Shown here: piece after piece, positions 5,672 through 13,089 of the stretch | Numbering within the stretch: position 1 is the first letter of the stretch | Layout of the letters: every line of letters starts with the position of its first letter | NCBI GenBank assembly: GCA_016190585.1 | Contig: JACPQH010000124.1 | Span: 1 to 15,764 of the forward strand | Direction: 5' to 3' | Length of the DNA stretch: 15,764 nucleotides | Origin: Chloroflexota bacterium | GTDB taxonomy: Bacteria > Chloroflexota > Dehalococcoidia > Dehalococcoidales > RBG-16-60-22 | The notes under the pieces: generated by a model | The model's input: the letters and a program-made list of their open reading frames with translations, nothing else | What the model was told of the DNA's origin: nothing | Database searches by the model: none | Position numbers and translations under genes: made by a program

Positions 5672-7855
5672 ATGGCTGACAAGATAATCTCGTCCGGGTG
5701 CTCCCAGGACTGCGGCGGCCGCTGCGTCCTGAAATATCACGTCAAGGACGGCGTCATCACCCGCATCGAGACCGATGACTCCGAAGAGCCCCAGCTAAGG
5801 GCCTGCCTGCGCGGCCGCGCCTACCGCCAGAAGGTCTACGCCCCGGAGCGCCTGCTCTACCCCATGAAGCGCGCCGGCGAGCGCGGCGAGGGCAGGTTCG
5901 AGAGGATTTCCTGGGACGAGGCCCTGGATAAAGTGGCCTCGGCGCTCAAGCGGGTCAAGGCGGTCTACGGGCCGGCCGCCATCCACTACATCCTGGGCTC
6001 CGGCGACGGCCTTTCCGTACTGCACTGCCGTGCCGCTCTGAACCGCCTGCTCAACCTCTTCGGCGGCCACACCCCGCGCTGGGGCGGCGCCTCGGCGGAG
6101 GGCGGCGTCTTCGCCAACCGCGCCACCTTCGGCACCGTCTGGACGGGCAACACCCGCAACGACCACCTCAACTCCAAACTGATAATACTCTGGGCGTGGA
6201 ACCCCCTGGAGACCATCCAGAGCACCTTCACCGGCTACTGGCTGATGAAAGCCAAGGAGAAGGGCATCCGGTTCGTCTGCGTGGACCCGCGCTTTACCGA
6301 CACCTGCGCCGCCCTGGCCGACCAGTGGATCCCCATCCGGCCGGGCGCCGACACCGCCATGCTGGTGGCGATGGCCAACGTCATCGTCAGCCAGGGCTTG
6401 CACGACCGCCAGTTTATCGAGCGCTACACCGTGGGTTTCGAGCCGTTCCGCGATTACATCCTGGGGGCGGAGGACGGCGTCGCCAAAACCCCGGAGTGGG
6501 CCGAGCCGATAACCGGCGTCCCCGCCGGGGTTATTCGCAACCTCGCCATCGAGTACGCCACCACCAAACCGGCCGCCCTCATCCCGGCTTACGGCCCGGG
6601 GCGCTCCGCCTACGGCGAGCAGTACCACCGCGCCACGGCCGTGCTGGCGGCCATCACCGGGAACATCGGGATTCACGGCGGTAACGCCGCCGGGTTCGAG
6701 AAGGCGCCGGTCGGCGGCGGCGGCGGTCTGCCCACCGTGCCTGAAGGCGTCAACCCCGTCCTGACCGGCTTCAAGCTGGTAAAGGACCCCCTGATGCGCG
6801 GCGTGCCCCGGCCGGGCACCATCCACACGCAGCAGACCTGGGATGCCATCCTGACCGGCCGCGCCGGCGGCCATGCCGCCGACATCAAGCTCGTCTACGC
6901 CTACCAGTGCAACCCGCTTAACGCCATCTCCAACAGCAACAAGGGCGTGGCGGCCCTGAAAAAGCTGGAGTTCCTTGTCGTCCAGGACATGTTTATGACG
7001 GCCACGGCGCGGTTCGCCGATATCCTGCTGCCCGCCGGCTCCAACGCCGAGCGGAATGATATCGCCCGGCCGTGGACCTCGGGCGCGCACTACATCTACA
7101 ATAACAAGGTTATCGAGCCGCTCGGCGAGTCGAAACCCGATTTCGTAATCCTTACCGAGTTGGCGGCAAGGCTCGGCCTCGATAATTTCAGCAGCGAATC
7201 GGAAGACGAGTGGCTCCGCCGCATCGTTAAAACGGCGCCGGACCTGGCCGCGGCTATTCCGGACTACGACGAGTTCAAGCAGCGCGGCTACCAGAAGGAC
7301 GACTTCAGCCGGGAGGTGGTCGCTTTCGAAAAGCAGATCGCTGACCCGGAGCGCTACCCCTTCCCCACCCCCTCCGGCAAGATCGAGATCTACTGCCAGC
7401 GGCTGGCCGACCTCAATGATCCGCAGGTGCCGCCCATCCCTAAATACCTCGAACCATGGGAAAGCCCCATCGACCCCCTGGCGAAGAAATACCCGCTCCA
7501 GCTTATCACGCCCCACCTCCGGAGGCGGGCGCACTCGGTGTTCGACAACGTGCCCTGGCTGCGCGAGCTCCAGCCCCAGATGGTCTGGATAAACGCCGCC
7601 GACGCCGCGGCCCGGGATATACGGGACGGGGACGAGGTAAAGGTGTTCAACGAGCGCGGGGCGGTGGTCGTCCGGGCGAAGGTGACCCAGCGCATCATGC
7701 CCGGCGTCGTCGCCGTCCCCGAGGGCGCCTGGTTCGCGCCTGACCCGGAGGGCGTCGACCGCGGCGGCTGCGCCAACACCCTCACCAGCGACCGGTATTC
7801 CCCCGGCGGCGCGCCCGCCTTCAACACCGGCCTCGTCCAGTGCGTTAAAGCCTGA
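5672..7855 (+). CDS. DmsA-family molybdopterin oxidoreductase, cytoplasmic catalytic subunit
   Basis: 727 aa. The N-terminal 4Fe-4S domain uses C10-x3-C14-x3-C18 and C45. The body follows E. coli DmsA closely as I remember it: VDPRFTDTCAALADQWIPIRPGAD, GVAKTPEWAEPITGVPA, and GNIGIHGGN. S141 in WGGASAEGG aligns with the DmsA serine that ligates molybdenum. The C-terminal molydopterin dinucleotide-binding domain ends TLTSDRYSPGGAP. Unlike DmsA there is no twin-arginine signal: the iron-sulfur motif begins at residue 10, so the enzyme should be cytoplasmic. No electron-transfer or membrane subunit is adjacent, so its redox partner is unknown. AGGAG a few bases before the ATG supports the start. 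It could be a reductase, a hydroxylase or a non-redox transhydroxylase or hydratase; sequence alone does not decide. Context links it to CoA thioester or carboxylate catabolism. Confidence 0.9.
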   Translation: MADKIISSGCSQDCGGRCVLKYHVKDGVITRIETDDSEEPQLRACLRGRAYRQKVYAPERLLYPMKRAGERGEGRFERISWDEALDKVASALKRVKAVYGPAAIHYILGSGDGLSVLHCRAALNRLLNLFGGHTPRWGGASAEGGVFANRATFGTVWTGNTRNDHLNSKLIILWAWNPLETIQSTFTGYWLMKAKEKGIRFVCVDPRFTDTCAALADQWIPIRPGADTAMLVAMANVIVSQGLHDRQFIERYTVGFEPFRDYILGAEDGVAKTPEWAEPITGVPAGVIRNLAIEYATTKPAALIPAYGPGRSAYGEQYHRATAVLAAITGNIGIHGGNAAGFEKAPVGGGGGLPTVPEGVNPVLTGFKLVKDPLMRGVPRPGTIHTQQTWDAILTGRAGGHAADIKLVYAYQCNPLNAISNSNKGVAALKKLEFLVVQDMFMTATARFADILLPAGSNAERNDIARPWTSGAHYIYNNKVIEPLGESKPDFVILTELAARLGLDNFSSESEDEWLRRIVKTAPDLAAAIPDYDEFKQRGYQKDDFSREVVAFEKQIADPERYPFPTPSGKIEIYCQRLADLNDPQVPPIPKYLEPWESPIDPLAKKYPLQLITPHLRRRAHSVFDNVPWLRELQPQMVWINAADAAARDIRDGDEVKVFNERGAVVVRAKVTQRIMPGVVAVPEGAWFAPDPEGVDRGGCANTLTSDRYSPGGAPAFNTGLVQCVKA

Positions 7856-7869
7856 CCGCTCTTAAGCGG
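7856..7869. terminator. Small hairpin between convergent genes
   Basis: CCGCT-ctta-AGCGG directly after the molybdenum-enzyme stop codon forms a 5-bp stem with a 4-base loop. It lies in the 47-base gap between two convergent genes, where a bidirectional terminator would be useful. No T-run follows on either strand, so termination would be weak or factor-dependent. Confidence 0.25.
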
Positions 7870-7902
7870 AAACCAGCCGGCGCTACAGGCTCGTCCCCGT
7901 GG

Positions 7903-9210
7903 TTACCCTTCCATGTTCATGGGGATCCAGAGTGCCAGTTGCGGGAAGATAATGAGCAGCGTAATCATAACTACGTAGCAAAAAAGAAACTGCTGCGCGT
8001 TTTTAAAGATGGACCACGTCTGGATTTGGTCACCCAGTATTCCTTTTACGGCGAAAACACCCAGACCCACCGGCGGGGTGATGCCGCCCACCTCGACCAT
8101 CATGATAAATACCGTGCCAAACCAGACAGGGTTATAGCCCAGGCTGGTAACGATGGGGAAAACCGTGGATATGCTCACGGCCAGCATGGCGGTAGCATCC
8201 ATGAACATGCCGAGCATCACGTACAGGGACAAAATGCCGATGAGGACGAACACCCGCGGCACCTGCCAGCCGCCGATGGCATCCGTAATACTCGGGCTGA
8301 TATTGCTTAAAACAAGCAGGCGGGAAAACACAAAAGCGCCGATGAGGATCAAGAATATAAACGAGGTTGTCTTGGCGGTCTGGGCCAGCGAGGACTTGAA
8401 CATCGTCCACGACATCCGCCGCATCGCCAGGGCGATCGCGAAAGCCCCGAAGGCTCCGGCGGCGGCGGCTTCAGTCGCCGTGAAGAACCCGGCGTACATG
8501 CCCCCGGTTACGATAAGCGCCAGCAAGATGACTGACCATATCGCTTTTAATGAGCCGAACTTCTCCCTCATCGGGACCCTGGGCGCGCGCGGGGCCACCT
8601 GCGGCTGCAGCCGGGCCCTGGTGTAAATCAGCGTCATCAGCAGCGTGGCGGTGATGATGCCCGGGATAACCCCGGCCAGCAGCACCTGCCCGATTGACGT
8701 CTGCGTAAACATCCCGTAGAGGACCGCCAGCATGCTGGGCGGAATGAGCACCGCCAGGCCCCCGCCTGAAGCCAACAGCCCGGCCGCCAGACCGCGGTCG
8801 TACCTCAGCTTCATTAGCTCCGGCCAGCAAACGCGCGTCATCGCCGCCGCCGCGACCACCCCCGATCCCGATATCGTGCCGAAACCGGCACAGGCCGTGA
8901 TGACCGCCATGCCCATGCCGCCGGGCAGCGCGCCCAGCCACTTGTTGGCCGCCTTGAAGATATCGCCGACCAGGCCGGCCTCGTAGGCGAACTCCCCCAT
9001 AAGAAGGAACAGGGGCAAAGCCACGAAACTGAAGACCGCCACCGAACGGAAGGTGACCACGCCCACGACCGAAAACCCCGCCTGCGACCCGGCTATTATC
9101 CCTATCCCAAGCACGCCGACGAGCGCCAGGGCCACCGCGATGTTGACGCCCAGCACCATCAGCCCCAGCAATATGGCGATGCAGATGATTCCGACTACTT
9201 CTGGAGCCAT
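7903..9210 (-). CDS. dctM: TRAP transporter large permease DctM
   Basis: 435 aa, the usual length for the 11-12-helix ion-coupled TRAP subunit. Hydrophobic segments run from start to end. Signature pieces include LPLFLLMGEFAYEAGLV, ACAGFGTISGSGVVAAAAM, and GGITPPVGLGVFAVKG near the C-terminus, which is a hallmark of DctM. It sits in the cytoplasmic membrane and, with DctQ, imports the solute delivered by DctP using an ion gradient. The ATG at 9210 lies inside the end of dctQ (16-base overlap in another frame) with GGAGG about nine bases upstream, so translation is probably coupled. Third gene of the dctP-dctQ-dctM operon; it ends 47 bases from the convergent molybdenum-enzyme gene. Confidence 0.95.
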   Translation of the reverse strand: MAPEVVGIICIAILLGLMVLGVNIAVALALVGVLGIGIIAGSQAGFSVVGVVTFRSVAVFSFVALPLFLLMGEFAYEAGLVGDIFKAANKWLGALPGGMGMAVITACAGFGTISGSGVVAAAAMTRVCWPELMKLRYDRGLAAGLLASGGGLAVLIPPSMLAVLYGMFTQTSIGQVLLAGVIPGIITATLLMTLIYTRARLQPQVAPRAPRVPMREKFGSLKAIWSVILLALIVTGGMYAGFFTATEAAAAGAFGAFAIALAMRRMSWTMFKSSLAQTAKTTSFIFLILIGAFVFSRLLVLSNISPSITDAIGGWQVPRVFVLIGILSLYVMLGMFMDATAMLAVSISTVFPIVTSLGYNPVWFGTVFIMMVEVGGITPPVGLGVFAVKGILGDQIQTWSIFKNAQQFLFCYVVMITLLIIFPQLALWIPMNMEG

Positions 9211-9692
9211 TCCTTCCTACCTCCGTGGTGGAGTATCAGCTCGGCGATTACCTCTAGCAGCACAAAGGCGGCTCCGATGGCCAGGGCGATCCGCGCCGGG
9301 TATATGGGCATGGGCACTATCCCGAAAGTCATCTCCTGCGTGCGGACCGACTGCCATCCCAGAATAATTCCCTGCCACAGGACTATAATAAAGAAGATTA
9401 CCGTCAGGATATAGTTAAGGTACTCGGTATACCAGGTCCTGGCGGACGGCAGCCGGGATATCAGGAGCTCCATCCTCACCCAGCCGCCCTTCATCTGCGT
9501 GAAGGCGAATCCCAGGTAAACGACGCAGACCATCATAAGCTCGATTATTTCCAGACCGGCCTTGATGGGCATGCCGAAGAAACGCAAGACGATGTCCGCC
9601 ACTATTACCAGCATCATGGCGAAAAGAAAAGCGCAGGCCACCACCGCCAGCGCCCCGACCACTCTACGGAATCCGGCCAGCTTGCTTGACAT
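9195..9692 (-). CDS. dctQ: TRAP transporter small permease DctQ
   Basis: 165 aa with four predicted membrane segments, at about residues 11-36, 44-64, 90-110 and 128-152, as expected for DctQ. The segment between helices 2 and 3 (FAFTQMKGGWVRMELL) resembles the conserved FxKxGxHVRVxLL region of the family. I start at the ATG at 9692, with GAGGT seven to eight bases upstream; a GTG immediately before it (9695) would add one residue. It forms the scaffold between DctM and the periplasmic binding protein. The stop codon lies 13 bases past the dctM ATG. A 68-base gap containing a hairpin separates it from dctP. Confidence 0.92.
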   Translation of the reverse strand: MSSKLAGFRRVVGALAVVACAFLFAMMLVIVADIVLRFFGMPIKAGLEIIELMMVCVVYLGFAFTQMKGGWVRMELLISRLPSARTWYTEYLNYILTVIFFIIVLWQGIILGWQSVRTQEMTFGIVPMPIYPARIALAIGAAFVLLEVIAELILHHGGRKEWLQK

Positions 9693-9720
9693 CACTCTAC
9701 CTCTTACATGGATTAGCCGG

Positions 9721-9752
9721 GGGGAGGAAACCCCCGTAAGAGCTTCCTCCCC
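9721..9752. promoter_or_regulatory. Intercistronic hairpin between dctP and dctQ
   Basis: GGGGAGGAA (9721-9729) and TTCCTCCCC (9744-9752) form a perfect 9-bp stem with a 14-base loop in the dctP-dctQ gap. A second, perfect palindrome, CCGTATACGG (9751-9760), abuts the dctP stop codon. Such structures between a binding-protein gene and its permease genes often protect the upstream message from 3' exonucleases or partly terminate transcription, which gives more binding protein than permease. No T-run follows on the coding strand, so partial termination is less likely than mRNA stabilisation. Confidence 0.45.
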
Positions 9753-9760
9753 GTATACGG

Positions 9761-10990
9761 CTAGCGGCTAAGCAAGTAAGCGCTGTACTTCTGCCAGGCC
9801 TCTTCCCACAGCTTTTCTTTCTCCGCCAGCGGCAAGGCGACCACTTCCTTGATCCGGGCCACAATGGCGTTGCCGGGTATACCCTGCGGCTCCACGCTCG
9901 CGGCCCACTCGGCGAACATGTCGCGGGCATTGCTCTGCCACTGCCGCATCTCGGCTTCGGAGAACTCAACCAGTTGGACGCCGTCCTGTTTTATCATGGT
10001 ATCCAGCGCGGCTTGCTCGTCTTGCACGAAGAACCTGGCGAACTCACCCTCGCGCTTCTGGGCCTGCTGGACCATTATCTTTTTCAGGTCCGCGGGCAGT
10101 CCCTTCCAGACGTTCGCGTTGAAGCCGATAATGATGCCGCTGTTCAACGCGCCGGCGGCGCCCATGTACACGATGTATTTCGCCAGCTTGGAATACTGGG
10201 CGTCCCGCATCGAGGGCAGGATCGTCGCGGCGCCGTCAATGACGCCCCTCTGGATCGCCTCGTAGACCTCCGAGATGCCCATAGCCACGGTTGCCGCACC
10301 GGACCCCTCAACGACCGCGGCGGTACCGCTGCCGGCCGTCCTGATGCGCTGGCCCTTGAGGTCGTCCAAGACGCTAACCGGTTTCTTGGTGATGATGTGC
10401 ACCGGGGCGGTGGCGATGGCAAAGAGGCTGACGATACCTTCCTTGTCCAGCTCATCCGTGAAAGGCGAGAACTGCGTCCAGATGATGCGCGCTGTCAGGA
10501 CGGTCTCATAGCTGTCCATGCCGAATATCCGGGTATTGGACACATTGTTCGCCGGGAACAGCTTGGGCCAGTACGGCAGTTGCATCAGACCGGAGGCGCC
10601 GATACCGTTCTTGACGCCCTCAGCGACTTCCTGAGACTTGAGAAGAGAGCCGTCATGGTAAGCTTTGACGGTGAATCCCGGCCAGTCCTTGGCGACCGCT
10701 TCTCCCCAGGGCTTGACGGAGTTTACCCAGAACTGGGAATCGGTGATCGAGTTGGGATTGGCGTAGGTTATCTCAACCGGTTTGGGAGGGGCCGCCGTCG
10801 GTGTCGGGCTCGCCGTGGGGCTGGCGGTCGTGGGCTTGGGGCCGGGGGAGGCAGGCGGCGCGGCGGTGGTCGGCGCCTGAGCGACGGTGGTGGGCGCCGG
10901 GGCGGGCGAGGGGGTGGGGCTTGGACTGGAGCAAGCCACCAGGCTGATGAATAGGAACAGCACCAGGAACACAACTAACACTTTTTTCAA
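9761..10990 (-). CDS. dctP: TRAP transporter solute-binding lipoprotein DctP
   Basis: 409 aa. A hydrophobic signal peptide (residues 1-19) ends in a lipobox, LVAC, with the lipidated Cys at position 20. A low-complexity linker rich in Pro, Ala, Thr and Ser (about residues 21-70) tethers the binding domain to the membrane. The rest is a DctP fold; DLKGQRIRTAG carries R217 at the place of the family arginine that clamps the substrate carboxylate, and GVIDGAAT is another typical segment. The substrate is therefore probably an organic acid. The start is TTG at 10990, not ATG, but AAGGAGG five bases upstream makes it convincing. It is first in the TRAP operon. The gap to the upstream nitroreductase gene holds unusual leader features. 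Confidence 0.94.
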   Translation of the reverse strand: MKKVLVVFLVLFLFISLVACSSPSPTPSPAPAPTTVAQAPTTAAPPASPGPKPTTASPTASPTPTAAPPKPVEITYANPNSITDSQFWVNSVKPWGEAVAKDWPGFTVKAYHDGSLLKSQEVAEGVKNGIGASGLMQLPYWPKLFPANNVSNTRIFGMDSYETVLTARIIWTQFSPFTDELDKEGIVSLFAIATAPVHIITKKPVSVLDDLKGQRIRTAGSGTAAVVEGSGAATVAMGISEVYEAIQRGVIDGAATILPSMRDAQYSKLAKYIVYMGAAGALNSGIIIGFNANVWKGLPADLKKIMVQQAQKREGEFARFFVQDEQAALDTMIKQDGVQLVEFSEAEMRQWQSNARDMFAEWAASVEPQGIPGNAIVARIKEVVALPLAEKEKLWEEAWQKYSAYLLSR

Positions 10991-11098
10991 GGTACCCTCC
11001 TTATCTCGAATGCGACTGCGAACAGGACCCTCACCTGACTATATCACCTGTTGCCCGGGAATCACCTCCTTCGTCCATATAATGTCGTTTTAACCCCG
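10987..11098 (-). promoter_or_regulatory. Leader region of dctP with orphan Shine-Dalgarno sites and a possible short leader ORF
   Basis: On the minus strand, a perfect 11-base anti-16S match (AAGGAGGTGAT, 11071-11061) has no start codon at usable distance. Further down, a GTG at 11034, preceded by AGGTGAT, opens a 15-codon frame (VRVLFAVAFEIRRVP) whose TGA overlaps the TTG start of dctP as TTGA. AGGTGA occurs three times in the region (starting at 11067, 11049 and 11036). The short frame may couple translation into dctP, or the sites may be decayed gene-start remnants. No clear promoter was found; an AT-rich TTATAT near 11076-11082 is a weak -10 candidate. Confidence 0.25.
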
Positions 11099-11791
11099 TT
11101 AACTGTCTGGCGTTTGACCTTTCTCAAGAGAATTTCTCCACATGGTAATCTCGCTTACCGGGTCGCGCGTGGTCCTCAAGCTGTTAACCGGATGGCCCTC
11201 GTCCGGGTAGCCGATAGCGATGCCGGTCACGATTCGTTTGGACTCGGGGATTCGAGCCACCCTGGCCAGAGTATCAGGGTATTCGACCGGCGCGACCATG
11301 ATGCAGGTGCCCAGCCCGAAGGCGGTCGCCGCCAGGACGATGGACTGCGTCACGATGCCTGCCTCAAAGGTGGCTCTCGCCTCGGGCGCCGTCTCATCGA
11401 AACAGACGAGGACCGCCGCCGGGGCATCGAAAAACCTGAGGTCCCGCTTGAACCACTCCCGCCTGCCCTCGATATCGTCGCGCTGCACGCCCGCCAGCGC
11501 GTAAAGCTTCTTGGCGGTCTCGACCTGGCGCCGCCGGTAAGGCCCGGTCAGCGGCAGCTGCGGCATGAAGGGATGCTTCGGCACGCCGCCCTCATACTGC
11601 GCCACGTTGGCCGCCTTTACCGCTGCCAGCGCCTCCCCGGTCAGCACGACAAACTCCCAGGACTGCTTGTTTACCCCCGAAGGTGACCACCTGGCGACAT
11701 CAAGCACTTCCTCGATGGTCTTTTCCAGGACCGGTTCCGTTTTGAAGAACCGGATGCTCTTGCGTGATTTGATTGCCTCGATCAGATCCAT
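11099..11791 (-). CDS. Nitroreductase-family FMN oxidoreductase
   Basis: 230 aa, a typical length. The N-terminal IKSRKSIRFF carries the Arg-Ser-x-Arg pattern that binds the FMN phosphate, and ARWSPSGVNKQSWEFVV is the family's second FMN-contact segment. GIVTQSIVLAATAFGLGTC is the dimer-core helix; IAIGYPDEGHPVNSLRTTRD is the usual C-terminal end. Family members are cytoplasmic homodimers that reduce nitroaromatics, quinones, flavins or enones with NAD(P)H. The ATG at 11791 has AGGGG about seven bases upstream. It is transcribed in the same direction as the TRAP genes, 108 bases upstream of dctP, and could be co-transcribed. The real substrate is unknown; an enoyl or ring reduction in the neighbouring catabolic set is only a guess. 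Confidence 0.9.
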   Translation of the reverse strand: MDLIEAIKSRKSIRFFKTEPVLEKTIEEVLDVARWSPSGVNKQSWEFVVLTGEALAAVKAANVAQYEGGVPKHPFMPQLPLTGPYRRRQVETAKKLYALAGVQRDDIEGRREWFKRDLRFFDAPAAVLVCFDETAPEARATFEAGIVTQSIVLAATAFGLGTCIMVAPVEYPDTLARVARIPESKRIVTGIAIGYPDEGHPVNSLRTTRDPVSEITMWRNSLEKGQTPDS

Positions 11792-12073
11792 TGCCTGCCC
11801 CTTGAATTAGTTTTCCCACCGCATCAGCTAGAACGGATATCGTGGGTGATTCCGTCAAAACGGGCTTGGAGCCGTCCGGGAGCCGTCTCTTGAACAATAA
11901 TATTAACGGCTAGCTCAGGATAAATCAACGAGTGGCCGCGCCTGAAGGTGAAAATATTTCCGGGCGGCCGGCATGGAACATGCGCCTTTCAACGGGAACG
12001 CTGTCTTTATAGCCGCCTTTCATTTTTTGTGCTAAAATTGCCCCAACTGAGCCGGGAGGATAAAGGAGAGGCT
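11792..12073. other. Divergent intergenic region, nitroreductase / SDR
   Basis: 282 bases without a supported gene. Visible items: an 11-base tandem repeat with GGAGCCGTC at 11868-11876 and 11879-11887; an AT-rich patch AACAATAATATTAA at 11893-11906; and TAAAAT at 12033-12038, a possible -10 for the SDR gene with no good -35 in front. AAGGAG sits six to seven bases before the SDR ATG. An open frame extends upstream of the SDR start to 11948 but has no Shine-Dalgarno site and no SDR-like sequence. Confidence 0.4.
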
Positions 12074-12826
12074 ATGAGACTGGATGATAAAGTGAGCGTC
12101 GTAACCGGCGGCGGCCGGGGCATCGGCAAGGCCATCGCCCTGCGCCTGGCCAGCGAGGGAGCCTCCGTCATTATCACGCAGCGGACCTTCGACCAGGCGC
12201 GGATAACGGCCGCCGAGATCGGCCGGTCGGGCGGCAAGGCCAGGGCCGTTAAACTGGATGCCACCAGCTACCAGGAGGTGAACCAGGCCTTCCGGGACAT
12301 CCTGGCCGAGTTTGGCAAGGTCGACATCCTGGTGAACACCGCCGGCGGCAACCAGCCGTGCCCCTTCCACCAGTCGAAGCCGGAGACCTGGGACTGGGTC
12401 ATCGCCGCCAACCTGACGAGCGCCCTGAACTGCACGCGGGCCGTCATCAACCCCATGATGGAGCGGCGCCGCGGCCGGATAATCAGTATCGCCTCTATCG
12501 CCGGGGTGACCGGCCTGACCAACCTGGCCGACTACTCGGCGGCCAAGGCGGGGCTCATCGGCTTCACCGCGGCCCTCGCCAAGGAGGTGGGCGAGTACGG
12601 CGTCACCGTCAACTGCGTTTCCCCTTCCACCACCCTGAGCGAGCGTATCGCCGGCCGCATGACGGCGGAAACCAAAGCGCAGCAGGCGCAGAAGACCGCC
12701 CTGGGGAGGCTCGGCGAGCCGGAGGACATCGCCAACATGGTGGCATTTCTGGCATCCGACGAGTCGAGCTTCATCACCGGCCAGAACTACCTGGTCTGCG
12801 GCGGGCGAAGCCTGGGATACAAGTAA
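12074..12826 (+). CDS. Short-chain dehydrogenase/reductase (FabG-like SDR)
   Basis: 250 aa, the classical SDR size. TGGGRGIG (residues 11-18) is the NAD(P)-binding motif. VNTAGG is a variant of the usual NNAG. The catalytic set is S141, Y154 (ADYSAAKAG) and K158, with the standard 13-residue Ser-Tyr spacing. The C-terminus ITGQNYLVCGGRS matches the family's usual ITGQxxxVDGG end, with Cys in place of Asp. It should interconvert a hydroxyl and a ketone in the cytoplasm; FabG-like enzymes act on 3-hydroxyacyl thioesters, but many catabolic alcohol dehydrogenases look the same. The start is ATG 12074 with AAGGAG upstream, and the family fold begins right after it. The gene stands between divergent and repeat regions and seems to have its own transcript. 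Confidence 0.93.
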   Translation: MRLDDKVSVVTGGGRGIGKAIALRLASEGASVIITQRTFDQARITAAEIGRSGGKARAVKLDATSYQEVNQAFRDILAEFGKVDILVNTAGGNQPCPFHQSKPETWDWVIAANLTSALNCTRAVINPMMERRRGRIISIASIAGVTGLTNLADYSAAKAGLIGFTAALAKEVGEYGVTVNCVSPSTTLSERIAGRMTAETKAQQAQKTALGRLGEPEDIANMVAFLASDESSFITGQNYLVCGGRSLGYK

Positions 12827-12845
12827 ATATTGATACCCGCAAAAA

Positions 12846-13006
12846 TGTCATGCTGAGCGTAGCGAAACACCCGTCTGATCCCGGGAAAAGGGCCCTCTGG
12901 GTACTTCGTAACATGAGAGCTTCTCCCGCCCTCACCTTCATCCTCCCCCGCCGGGAGAGGAAATATTTTGATATTCCTGATTTAACGACAAGCTCTGAGG
13001 ATGACA
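12846..13006. repeat. MITE-like non-coding repeat element with imperfect terminal inverted repeats
   Basis: The left end TGTCATGCTGAG (12846-12857) pairs with the right end CTGAGGATGACA (12995-13006), whose complement is TGTCATCCTCAG: 10 of 12 positions match. The left end continues CGTAGCGAAACACCC, which closely resembles the TGTCATTCTGAGCGTAGCGA-type repeat that I recall from many anaerobe genomes. The 161-bp interval has no credible gene. It includes a decayed copy of the CCCTCACC...GGGAGAGG palindrome (12929-12961) and a small AT-rich dyad near 12959-12976. It fills most of the 263-bp gap between the SDR and the enolase-superfamily gene. No flanking duplication is obvious. Confidence 0.6.
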
Positions 13007-13089
13007 AAACGCTTTTCGGACAGCTTCGTTAGAAGGATTCAGCGCCAACCCCTTCGCGAAAAGGGAAGCATCAAAACAAGGAGGAGACC

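Noticed and set aside
5795..7534. Long minus-strand frame (579 codons) opposite the molybdenum-enzyme gene
   Set aside because: Same reason: a low-diversity Gly/Val/Asp/Arg-rich translation with no motif, fully inside a well-supported gene.
9974..10954. Plus-strand frame of 326 codons opposite dctP
   Set aside because: It ends in a Gly/Arg run that is simply the complement of the Pro/Ala/Thr linker codons of DctP.
11948..12073. Upstream extension of the SDR gene
   Set aside because: No Shine-Dalgarno site and no SDR-like residues; the nucleotide-binding strand begins right after ATG 12074.
12846..13006. CRISPR or insertion sequence
   Set aside because: No regularly spaced repeats and no transposase frame; only terminal inverted repeats and a decayed palindrome are seen.
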